This document shows, in pieces, positions 1 to 5,968 of a stretch of 6,363 nt of DNA. A program made the translations under genes and the position numbers. The notes under the pieces are model-generated. The model did not search any database and was not told the DNA's origin. It was given only the letters and a program-made list of their open reading frames with translations. The DNA comes from Thermoplasmata archaeon (lineage in GTDB: Archaea; Thermoplasmatota; Thermoplasmata; Thermoplasmatales; Thermoplasmataceae), in NCBI GenBank assembly GCA_021826765.1, contig JAKAYK010000058.1:1-6363 (forward strand), in the 5' to 3' direction. Within the stretch, counting starts at the first letter, position 1. The number at the start of each line of letters is the position of its first letter.

Positions 1-315
1 GGCCAGTTTGAACTCAATGTCATGATGCCGAACATAGATTTTGAACTTTCAAGATCACTTGACATAATGACAAATGGAATGAAGATGTTCAGGACACTGC
101 TCATTGACGGAATACTTCCAAACAGGGAAGCATGTGATGATCACCTTTCAAGAAGCTTTGGATCTGCAGCGCTCCTTAACCCATACCTTGGATATGATAC
201 TGTTGCAAGAATTGTCAGGGAAGCCCTTGAGAAGCATGTTTCCATAAAGGAACTTGTCATGAAGGAAGGTAAGATCTCTGAGGAACAGTACATAAAAATT
301 ATGAGCGGAAGATAG
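1..315 (+). CDS. fumC: Class II fumarate hydratase, C-terminal part (5' truncated)
   Basis: Fumarase interconverts fumarate and malate in the citric acid cycle, in the cytoplasm. The frame is open from base 1 and reads GQFELNVMMPNIDF, the conserved helix of class II fumarases (family form G-x-FELNVM-x-P). It continues with LPNREACDDHLSRS and LLNPYLGYDTVARIVREA, matching the fumarase segments around PNRE and the ALNP-x-xGYD motif. The end, with KEGKISEEQY, corresponds to the small C-terminal domain. The 104 codons visible are roughly the last quarter of a protein usually near 450-470 residues. The catalytic GSSxMPxKxN loop lies just upstream, outside the window. The FELNVM wording favours fumarase over aspartase, which usually has a QLN variant here; the distinction rests on this part only. 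The internal ATG at base 22 is not the true start. A hairpin spans the stop codon. Confidence 0.88.
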   Translation, partial: GQFELNVMMPNIDFELSRSLDIMTNGMKMFRTLLIDGILPNREACDDHLSRSFGSAALLNPYLGYDTVARIVREALEKHVSIKELVMKEGKISEEQYIKIMSGR

Positions 316-324
316 TTCCGCTCA
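302..324 (+). terminator. Perfect 9-bp hairpin across the fumarase stop codon
   Basis: TGAGCGGAA (302-310) is followed by the 5-base loop GATAG and the exact complement TTCCGCTCA (316-324). The TAG stop codon (313-315) lies in the loop. No T-run follows, so it is not a classical intrinsic terminator. It may act in transcript 3'-end formation or mRNA stability. The pairing is seen directly; the role is inferred. Confidence 0.5.
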
Positions 325-338
325 CACTATGAGTCAGG

Positions 339-344
339 TTTAAA
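339..344 (+). promoter_or_regulatory. Probable TATA box of the amidohydrolase gene (leaderless)
   Basis: TTTAAA is centred about 25-26 bases before the A of the ATG at 367. This is the usual archaeal distance from TATA box to transcription start. The mRNA would then begin at or next to the start codon, and no Shine-Dalgarno sequence is present. Two other nearby ATGs (357 and 362) run into a stop within one or two codons. Confidence 0.45.
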
Positions 345-366
345 GTACAGAACTGCATGTGATGTT

Positions 367-1497
367 ATGAAATTCGTGAAGGCAGATATGCTGTACGACG
401 GAAAAGGTGTCCAGAAAGATGTTTTTGTGGGTTTTCAGGACAGTGCTATAAAGTACGTGGGCAAGAAAAAGCCTGAGGGCGAGATGATTGGGGAGGGAAC
501 AGTGACTCCTGCATTCATTGATCCTCACAGCCATATTGGATTAGACAGGGCAGGAGAACCTTATCTTGAGAGTGAAGCAAATGACAAACTTGCCCCCATG
601 ATGCCTCTTGGAAGGGCAATTGACGGCGTTTATATGGATGACACTGCTTTCACCGAATCTGTAGAGAATAATGTTCTGTATTCCGTGGTTCTTCCGGGAA
701 GCGGCAATATAATGGGTGGAATGGGCTGCCTCATAAGGAATTTCGGGAAGAACATAAAAGAATCCTACATAAAGGACATAGGAGTCAAGATGGCCCTTGG
801 ATATAATCCGAGAAGCACCACAGACTGGAAAGGGGAGAGGCCCACCACAAGAATGGGAGTCAGTGCGATTATAAGAAGTAAATTTCTTGCAGCAAAGAAG
901 ATGAAGACCATGGTGGATTCAGGCAAGAAATCCGTTGATGAAGTTGACCCTGAAACAGAGTTTCTCATAAGCATCCTGAATGGCAGCGTCAAGATTATGT
1001 GCCATGTACACAAAGAGGATGATGCTCTTTTCCTCATGAGTCTGGTTGATCATTTTGGGATCAGGCCTATTATCAACCATGGAGGGGATTTCCATACCCA
1101 AACAATCTTTGAAGAGATAAAGAAAAGGGACATGTCCCTGGTGTACGGGCCCATGGACTCGCATCCTTACAAGGTTGAGCTCAAGCACGAATCGTGGAGG
1201 AATGTGGAACTCCTGCAGAATTCAGGAATAAGATTTGCACTGATCAGTGATCATCCGGTAATTCTGCAGAGGAATCTGTTTCTCACCACAAGGCATTTCA
1301 TGAGATTTGGGGCAACAAGGGAACAGTGCATTTCCTATCTCACCTCAAGGCCTGCTGAAATACTGGGCCTCTCGGACCTGGGAACTATTGAGCCTGAAAA
1401 ACTTGCGTCATTTTCTGTCTGGAATGGTGATCCATTTTCGATGGGGTCTTATCCCAAACTGGTCATAGGCGAGGGGAAGGAACTTTTGAGTGAATGA
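367..1497 (+). CDS. Metal-dependent amidohydrolase, imidazolonepropionase-like (COG1228 type)
   Basis: This 376-residue cytoplasmic protein has the layout of the amidohydrolase superfamily. A small beta-sandwich start is followed by TPAFIDPHSHIG, whose HxH metal ligands are H54 and H56. Further candidate metal or catalytic residues are HVH (213-215), the NHGGDFH segment (H238, H243) and SDHP with D295, the usual final-strand aspartate. The segment ALGYNPR...PTTRMGVSAIIR (144-170) resembles the G-x-NP...TRMG stretch of COG1228-type amidohydrolases. The C-terminus, LTSRPAEILGL...GTIEPEKLASFSVWNGDPF, is the standard region returning to the beta-sandwich. There is no signal peptide. The gene stands alone between the fumarase and a convergent operon, and neighbours give no clue to the substrate. 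Candidates in the family include imidazolonepropionate, cyclic amides and dipeptides. The fold is well supported; the reaction is unknown. Confidence 0.85.
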   Translation: MKFVKADMLYDGKGVQKDVFVGFQDSAIKYVGKKKPEGEMIGEGTVTPAFIDPHSHIGLDRAGEPYLESEANDKLAPMMPLGRAIDGVYMDDTAFTESVENNVLYSVVLPGSGNIMGGMGCLIRNFGKNIKESYIKDIGVKMALGYNPRSTTDWKGERPTTRMGVSAIIRSKFLAAKKMKTMVDSGKKSVDEVDPETEFLISILNGSVKIMCHVHKEDDALFLMSLVDHFGIRPIINHGGDFHTQTIFEEIKKRDMSLVYGPMDSHPYKVELKHESWRNVELLQNSGIRFALISDHPVILQRNLFLTTRHFMRFGATREQCISYLTSRPAEILGLSDLGTIEPEKLASFSVWNGDPFSMGSYPKLVIGEGKELLSE

Positions 1498-1518
1498 TTG
1501 TTCATATTATTCATCAAA

Positions 1519-1524
1519 TTTTTT
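1519..1524 (+). terminator. T-run downstream of the amidohydrolase gene
   Basis: Six consecutive T residues lie about 22 bases after the amidohydrolase stop, in the short gap before the convergent operon. Archaeal RNA polymerase commonly stops at such U-tracts without needing a hairpin. The termination role is inferred from position and sequence only. Confidence 0.4.
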
Positions 1525-1579
1525 GTACCTTCATTGACCATATATGATTCTATATCTACTGAAATATGGCATTGCGTAT

Positions 1580-1888
1580 TCACTGTGTGAAGGTGCCAAT
1601 AACCCAGTCTATTGTTTTTGCTCTGATCTCTTCAAATCTGTTTTCTGACTGTTCCATGATCTGAGATTCCGTTCCCTTGATTCCAGAAAAAAAGGTATTC
1701 TTGAGGAAACTGTAAAGTTTATCTGGATCAAAAGTCCTGCTGCATTGAGCGGTAGCCGCCATGAAAAGATTGTTCCTGGCAAGCATCAGCATTAAATTCT
1801 GGAGAGGCATGCTGATGTGCCTGTTTGCCTCAACAAAAAAAATAATTTTTCTGGATATTATTTCTTCCCTTATCTCGGTGATGCCCAT
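1580..1888 (-). CDS. Hypothetical 102-residue protein coupled to nrdJ
   Basis: I do not recognise this protein. Its ATG overlaps the nrdJ stop by one base (TAATG), a typical arrangement for translation by reinitiation, so it is expected to be made from the nrdJ transcript. No good Shine-Dalgarno sequence precedes it. The sequence looks mostly helical: a charged amphipathic start (TEIREEIISRKIIFF), a hydrophobic stretch rich in Leu and Met (residues 28-44, PLQNLMLMLARNNLFMA), a middle with FDPDKLYSFLKNTFF, and an acidic/basic helix (SENRFEEIRAKTIDW). It has one cysteine (C49) and no zinc-finger or TSCPD-like cysteine pattern, so it does not look like a detached NrdJ domain. There is no signal peptide or clear membrane span. 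A role linked to the reductase or deoxynucleotide supply is a guess from the coupling. The longest plus-strand frames here (60-84 residues) resemble no family I know and lack the coupled start. Confidence 0.6.
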   Translation of the reverse strand: MGITEIREEIISRKIIFFVEANRHISMPLQNLMLMLARNNLFMAATAQCSRTFDPDKLYSFLKNTFFSGIKGTESQIMEQSENRFEEIRAKTIDWVIGTFTQ

Positions 1889-4254
1889 TATCTATCGCAC
1901 TTTCCATCAGGACATGCAGGATCAAATGTTGATTCCAGCTTGAGGAAATGTTCCTTGGGTCTGTCATCAATTTTTGTCTTTTCCTCCGCAGCAATTTTTT
2001 CTGCTATGGCCATGGCAGTTTTCTTTGCGGGTTTCTCGTATTTCTTCCCCGCTTTCTCTGTCCCGGTGTAGAGTACCTGTTCCGTCTTGCTGCCATCCCT
2101 GTATACCGTTATTCCCTTGCAGTGCAGATCCTTTGCAAGCCTGTATGCCTTATCTATATCGTCTGGTGTTGCGTCATGGGGCAGGTTTATGGTTTTTGAC
2201 ACTCCCGAATCACAGAATTTCTGGAATGTTGCCTGCATGAGTACATGCCATTCGGGCTCTATTTCATGAGAAGTGACGAAGAGTTTCTTAAGATCCTCAG
2301 GTACGTTTATCGATTCGAGGTTTCCGGTCTTTGCGACTTCTTGCATGAGCTCGTCTGTGTATATTCCCCTTGCCTTTGTTATCTCCTCGAATAGTGGATT
2401 TACCTCTATCAGTTCCTGCCCATTGAGGACGTGCCTCATGAATGCTATGGCAAAGAGCGGTTCTATGGATGAAGAACATCCTGCAATGATTGAAATTGTT
2501 CCTGTTGGTGCTATGGTGGTCGTGGTTGAGTTTCTCATGAGCATGCCCTGCTTTTCGTATTCAGAACCATACCATCCAGGAAATACTCCCCTCTCCGATG
2601 CGAGTCTTGTAGATTCCCTGTGTGATTCTATGTTCAGGAATGACATGATGTTCTCTGCTACCTTCAGGGCCTCTTCTGTATCATACTGAATGCCCATCTT
2701 AATGAGCATGTCTGCAAATCCCATTACACCCAGCCCTATTTTCCTTGTTTTCCTGGTCATCTGCTCTATTTCCTTTACAGGGAACTTGTTTGCATCGACC
2801 ACATTGTCCAGGAATCTCACTGAAAGTTTGATGATTTCCCTGAGAGATTCGTAATCTACGCCCCCATCCACAACGAACTTGGCCAGGTTTATGGAGCCAA
2901 GGTTGCATGACTCGTATGGCATAAGCGGCTGTTCTCCACATGGGTTTGTAGCCTCTATGTCGGATATATTCTTCACCGGGTTTGATCTGTTGATCTCATC
3001 AAGGAAAATCAGCCCAGGATCTGCCGTTCTCCAGGCGTGTGTTATCAGTGCATCCCACATGGTCCTTGCCTTTATCCTTGTGATGATCTTTCCATTCTTG
3101 GGGTTCTTGAGGTCTATATATCCATCGGTGTCAAGCTTCTCGAAGAACTCATCCTCCATGCCGACAGATATGTTGAAATTTCTCAGTATGGTGTTTTCTG
3201 CATCCTTGCTGGTGATAAATTCCATGATGTCAGGGTGATCATATCTGAGTATGCCCATGTTAGCTCCTCTTCTCTTTCCTCCCTGTTTGATCACTTCAGT
3301 GGTGGTGTCGAAAATCTTCATGAATGATACGGGCCCGGAGGCAACACCCTTTGTTGATCCAACCATATCATCCTTGCTTCTCAGTCTTGAGAAAGAGAAA
3401 CCGGTTCCTCCTCCTGATTTATGGATCTCTGCTGTGTGCTTCACTGCTTCAAATATGCCTTCAATGCTGTCATCAACAGGCAGGACAAAACAGGCTGAGA
3501 GCTGCCCGAGTCTTGCGCCTGCATTCATCATGGTTGGAGAATTTGGTACATATTCCAGATTATTCATCATTCTTTCCATATTCTCTATGGTTTCAGAAGC
3601 TGTTGTGGGCTTGGTATATACAAAATCTATAAACTGGCTGAACTCGCCCTTTAGAACGTTTTCTTCCTTCAGTTTTGAGAATGCCCTTTCAAGAACTTCC
3701 AGTTGGGTGTTTGAAAGAGTGGATGTTTTCCTTCCATTCTCAGACAGCTTTCCCGTCTTCTGGAATTTTGCATAATCATAAAGCGCATCAATAATTCCAA
3801 CATGGCTTGCAACCCTGTAGAACATCTGCCTTGGTGTTTCAATGATCTTTCCATCCTCATCCTTCAGGAGGTACCTGGCTTCGAGAACCTTTATGGCATT
3901 AAGTGAAAGTTTTAGATCGTCCACTACACCAATTCTCTTCTTCTCGTCCCTGATGGTTCTTCTCTTTTCCCTGTATAGAATGTAAGCCTTTGCAACTTCA
4001 TTGAATTTCTTTCCATCGATGGATGTCTCCATGAGAACAGTTTCTACTATATCCTGAACTCTCTCCACCGTGGGTGTTTTTCCCTCTGCTTCCAGAATGT
4101 CCAACACCTTATCTGTGAGTGATTCGGCATCCTTCATCGTTCCGTATTTCACAGAAAGCATGGCTTTGTATATGGCCCTTGTTATCTTTGTTTTATCGAA
4201 ATCCTCTGATTGTCCGTCTCTTTTTACGATCTTTATTATAAGTGTTGTTCTCAA
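1888..4254 (-). CDS. nrdJ: Adenosylcobalamin-dependent (class II) ribonucleotide reductase
   Basis: NrdJ reduces ribonucleotides to deoxyribonucleotides using a thiyl radical generated from adenosylcobalamin; it acts in the cytoplasm and needs no oxygen or NrdB partner. The 788 residues begin with an ATP-cone allosteric domain (about 4-97; VKRDGQSEDFDKTKITRAI). The barrel follows with SACF (C255, redox cysteine), HKSGGGTGFSFSRLR (278-292), KQGGKRRGANMG (323-334) and NPCGE (N437, thiyl C439, E441). The second redox cysteine C450 in ESCNLGSINL lies 11 residues after the thiyl cysteine, as in known class II enzymes. The phosphate-binding APTGTISIIAGCSSSIEP starts at 582. A Lys/Ala-rich linker (about 733-765) leads to a C-terminal CPDGKC pair (C781, C786), the expected shuttle dithiol that is re-reduced by a thioredoxin-like partner. 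The start is TTG, chosen because a perfect GGAGGT lies 6 bases before it and the ATP-cone follows at once. No intein interrupts it. Confidence 0.95.
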   Translation of the reverse strand: MRTTLIIKIVKRDGQSEDFDKTKITRAIYKAMLSVKYGTMKDAESLTDKVLDILEAEGKTPTVERVQDIVETVLMETSIDGKKFNEVAKAYILYREKRRTIRDEKKRIGVVDDLKLSLNAIKVLEARYLLKDEDGKIIETPRQMFYRVASHVGIIDALYDYAKFQKTGKLSENGRKTSTLSNTQLEVLERAFSKLKEENVLKGEFSQFIDFVYTKPTTASETIENMERMMNNLEYVPNSPTMMNAGARLGQLSACFVLPVDDSIEGIFEAVKHTAEIHKSGGGTGFSFSRLRSKDDMVGSTKGVASGPVSFMKIFDTTTEVIKQGGKRRGANMGILRYDHPDIMEFITSKDAENTILRNFNISVGMEDEFFEKLDTDGYIDLKNPKNGKIITRIKARTMWDALITHAWRTADPGLIFLDEINRSNPVKNISDIEATNPCGEQPLMPYESCNLGSINLAKFVVDGGVDYESLREIIKLSVRFLDNVVDANKFPVKEIEQMTRKTRKIGLGVMGFADMLIKMGIQYDTEEALKVAENIMSFLNIESHRESTRLASERGVFPGWYGSEYEKQGMLMRNSTTTTIAPTGTISIIAGCSSSIEPLFAIAFMRHVLNGQELIEVNPLFEEITKARGIYTDELMQEVAKTGNLESINVPEDLKKLFVTSHEIEPEWHVLMQATFQKFCDSGVSKTINLPHDATPDDIDKAYRLAKDLHCKGITVYRDGSKTEQVLYTGTEKAGKKYEKPAKKTAMAIAEKIAAEEKTKIDDRPKEHFLKLESTFDPACPDGKCDR

Positions 4255-4260
4255 TTGATT

Positions 4261-4266
4261 ACCTCC
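4261..4266 (-). promoter_or_regulatory. Strong Shine-Dalgarno of nrdJ, fixing a TTG start
   Basis: On the minus strand AAAGGAGGT is followed by AATCAA and then TTG. The GGAGGT core is a perfect anti-16S match at 6-base spacing. No ATG or GTG lies nearby in frame, so this site decides the non-ATG start. Confidence 0.8.
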
Positions 4267-4307
4267 TTTGAATCATTAACGCCGTAACATATACAGTGTG
4301 GATATGA

Positions 4308-4320
4308 ATAAATATATTTT
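4308..4320 (-). promoter_or_regulatory. Probable TATA box of nrdJ
   Basis: The minus strand reads AAAATATATTTAT here, an AT-rich TATA-like box. At the usual 25-base spacing, transcription would start near 4285-4290. That leaves a leader of roughly 30-35 bases carrying the Shine-Dalgarno site. The short inverted repeats GTAACA (4284-4289) and TGTTAC (4320-4325) flank it and might bind a regulator; this is inference. Confidence 0.45.
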
Positions 4321-4367
4321 GTTACTGTGTTTGAATCAATATTATTTTTTAGAAATTAAATCTGTGG

Positions 4368-4378
4368 TATTATAATAT
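4368..4378 (+). promoter_or_regulatory. Possible TATA box of the small ORF pair
   Basis: TATTATAATAT lies about 38 bases before the TTG at 4411. A start near 4396-4400 would leave only a short leader with AAGGA (4398-4402) at 8-base spacing. The rest of the divergent gap from 4255 is AT-rich, with a six-T run at 4345-4350. That run could stop plus-strand transcription but has no gene before it. Confidence 0.3.
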
Positions 4379-4410
4379 CAAAATAATTCATAACTGCAAG
4401 GAAATGTGGT

Positions 4411-4728
4411 TTGGTATGGTTTGATAATATTGAAAAGGCCTTAAGATGGAATTACTGGAAAAATACTCATATTCCAAGCAATTACGATCTTCTGGGCGAG
4501 AGATCTCCGACCTTCAGGGAGGAGATGAATTGTGAAACTCTTAATATGCGAGAAAGTATATCTGAACAAATACCGCAGGGCATGCGGGATTTGAAGCCTG
4601 ATAAACCATCGGAAAAGGATGGCGGGAGATGGAGTAAGACCTCTGGATCGAATGAAAGGGGCGCTGTCAATGAAGCAGGAACCTCCGATGCTTTAGCTGG
4701 GGAGAGGATGTCAGTGAAATGGTGGTAG
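4411..4728 (+). CDS. Hypothetical hydrophilic 105-residue protein
   Basis: I recognise no family. The only upstream start in frame is TTG, preceded by AAGGA at 8-base spacing and a TATA-like box. The first 20 residues (VWFDNIEKALRWNYWKN) are aromatic-rich and could form an amphipathic helix. From about residue 30 the chain is highly charged and rich in Gly, Ser, Glu and Lys (for example DLKPDKPSEKDGGRWSK), probably disordered, and it ends in VKWW. It has no cysteine motif, signal peptide or membrane span. The second small ORF starts 2 bases after its stop. Base use is uneven: the first codons are AT-rich and the middle is richer in G and C. It may be a real lineage-specific gene, a decayed one, or a chance open frame. 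A 62-residue minus-strand frame overlaps it and has no better support. Confidence 0.4.
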   Translation: MVWFDNIEKALRWNYWKNTHIPSNYDLLGERSPTFREEMNCETLNMRESISEQIPQGMRDLKPDKPSEKDGGRWSKTSGSNERGAVNEAGTSDALAGERMSVKWW

Positions 4729-4730
4729 TT

Positions 4731-4889
4731 ATGGATAAACAGATGAGAATGCGTTGCCAGGCAGAACTTTCATTTTTCCTTCAGAGAATTGAACAGATGA
4801 AACAGAATAGGGATGTTTTTGAGATAAATAAAGAAGAATATGAATTGTATATGAATAAAATAAAAGAATTGAAAGCTCAGTTGTATTGA
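4731..4889 (+). CDS. Small 52-residue helical protein of unknown function
   Basis: The frame runs from ATG at 4731 to TGA at 4887-4889, two bases after the previous ORF stops. The product is strongly charged and predicted to be almost all helix (FFLQRIEQMKQNRDVFEINKE, then EYELYMNKIKELKAQLY), with spaced Leu, Ile and Met that suit a short coiled coil or helical hairpin. Such a composition is unlikely in random sequence. An in-frame ATG at 4719 would add MVVV and overlap the upstream ORF by 10 bases; GGAGAGG (4701-4707) is 11 bases from it, while GGTGGT (4721-4726) is 4 bases from the start used here. No family is recognised. A small dimerising adaptor or regulator is possible but unproven. 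It converges on gcvT across about 32 bases. Confidence 0.5.
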   Translation: MDKQMRMRCQAELSFFLQRIEQMKQNRDVFEINKEEYELYMNKIKELKAQLY

Positions 4890-4892
4890 GGG

Positions 4893-4917
4893 GGGAGAGG
4901 GGTGCATTTCCACTGGA
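4893..4917 (+). repeat. Left arm of an imperfect inverted repeat bracketing gcvT
   Basis: A G-rich stretch (GGGAGAGGGGTGCA) followed by TTTCCACTGGA. It matches the minus strand of 6019-5995 at 21 of 25 positions without gaps. It lies 4 bases beyond the gcvT stop, in the convergent gap after the small ORFs. Its inner part TTCCACTGGA is itself nearly palindromic. On the gcvT transcript it forms a C/U-rich tail that could also help termination. Confidence 0.6.
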
Positions 4918-4921
4918 GATG

Positions 4922-5968
4922 TTAATTCACCATCTTGGGCCTGGAAATTTTTGCCGGATGATTTTTTCCCCTTATATTTATAAGAACAATATCTCCATTT
5001 TTTCCAGAATTCTTATTAAGATATCCAAGAGCTATGCCCTTATTCAAAACAGGTGATATGCTGCCACTGGTCACAATCCCAATTTCATTTTCTGAATTAT
5101 CATAAATAATATAACCATGCCTTGGTATCATGTTATTTTCTTCCATTATGAATCCTTTAAATGTTTGTGCAACCTGTTTATTCTCAATCTTATTTCTTCC
5201 AATAAAATCATGATTCATATCAATAATGAATGATATGGAAGATTCATAAGGATTCCTGTCTCCGGAAAAGTCCTGTCCTGAAAGAAGCATTCCCTTCTCC
5301 ATCCTCAACGTGTCCCTTGCGCCTAAACCACATGGACCGGATTCAATCTCTTTAAGAATATTAACAAGATTCCTCCACACTTCCACCGCTTTAACATTAT
5401 TAATAATTATTTCACAACCCTTCTCCCCAGTATAACCTGTACCTGAAATAATAACACCATCTTTTTCATAAAAGGTAAAAGGTCCAGGCAGTTCATATCC
5501 AATCTTCCTCATAACTTCCTCAGACACTGGCCCCTGAACAGCTATACATGAAAGAATATCAGAAACATCTTTCAATTCTACATTATCTATAAGATTCTTC
5601 TTCAAATGGTTCAATATAATATCCTTCATAGATGCATTTGGCACGCAGAGAAATTTTTCATTATTGAATTTATATATTATAGTATCATCAACCATATTCC
5701 CATTCTCATCAAGGAATGCAGTATAAGCACAATCAAAATTCTTCAATTTACCAACATCAGTTGGGACCATTCTTTTGATAAATTCCTCAGCATTTCTTCC
5801 TTCGATGTATATGTCTCCCATATGCGATACGTCGAATATTCCACACAACCTCCTCACAAACATATGTTCCTTTATTATAGAATCATAATAGAGTGGCATA
5901 TCCCATCCATGAAAATCAATTATTTTTCCATTTAACTTTACATGCTCATCATACAACACAGTTCTCAT
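4922..5968 (-). CDS. gcvT: Aminomethyltransferase, glycine cleavage system T-protein
   Basis: GcvT takes the aminomethyl group held on lipoylated H-protein, releases ammonia and passes the one-carbon unit to a tetrahydrofolate-type carrier; it is cytoplasmic. The 348 residues, slightly under the usual 360-370, carry the family marks in order: FHGWDMPLYY (19-28), CGIFDVSHMG (42-51), NMVDDTIIY with candidate catalytic D95, VPNAS (109-113), AVQGP (143-147), GTGYTGEKGCEI (176-187), GLGARDTLRMEKGMLLSGQD (214-233), FIGR, and the C-terminal barrel segment GIVTSGSISPVLNKGIALGYL (297-317). The ATG overlaps the pdxT stop as ATGA, with GGTAGGTG 4 bases upstream as Shine-Dalgarno, so it is co-transcribed with pdxT. 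Three sampled 60-base lines are 27-33% GC against 42-53% in pdxT and mid nrdJ samples, and the gene is bracketed by an inverted repeat. This hints at a separate origin. Confidence 0.93.
   Translation of the reverse strand: MRTVLYDEHVKLNGKIIDFHGWDMPLYYDSIIKEHMFVRRLCGIFDVSHMGDIYIEGRNAEEFIKRMVPTDVGKLKNFDCAYTAFLDENGNMVDDTIIYKFNNEKFLCVPNASMKDIILNHLKKNLIDNVELKDVSDILSCIAVQGPVSEEVMRKIGYELPGPFTFYEKDGVIISGTGYTGEKGCEIIINNVKAVEVWRNLVNILKEIESGPCGLGARDTLRMEKGMLLSGQDFSGDRNPYESSISFIIDMNHDFIGRNKIENKQVAQTFKGFIMEENNMIPRHGYIIYDNSENEIGIVTSGSISPVLNKGIALGYLNKNSGKNGDIVLINIRGKNHPAKISRPKMVN

Noticed and set aside
1538..1569. CCATAT...ATATGG hairpin with a 20-base loop between the convergent genes
   Set aside because: Six AT-rich pairs with a long loop are weak, and no T-run follows on the minus strand.
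2273..2689. 138-residue plus-strand open frame inside nrdJ, and 3251-3775 (174 residues)
   Set aside because: Both lie opposite strongly conserved NrdJ coding sequence and encode no recognisable protein; they are shadows of the real gene.
1888..4254. Possible intein in nrdJ, common in archaeal reductases
   Set aside because: The conserved blocks follow at normal spacing and the length of 788 is fully explained by ATP-cone, barrel and C-terminal tail.
4267..4338. Direct repeat TTTGAATCA at 4267-4275 and 4330-4338 in the divergent promoter region
   Set aside because: Nine bases in an AT-rich gap, and one copy overlaps the Shine-Dalgarno region. Too short to call an operator without comparative data.
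4480..4720. Structured RNA gene in the more GC-rich part of the small-ORF region
   Set aside because: No tRNA, RNase P, SRP or C/D-box signature was found; only the 8-base palindrome GAGATCTC stands out.
4888..4902. G-quadruplex in the G-rich tract after the small ORFs
   Set aside because: The runs are not four well-spaced G3 tracts; the repeat relationship to 6010-6019 is a better description.
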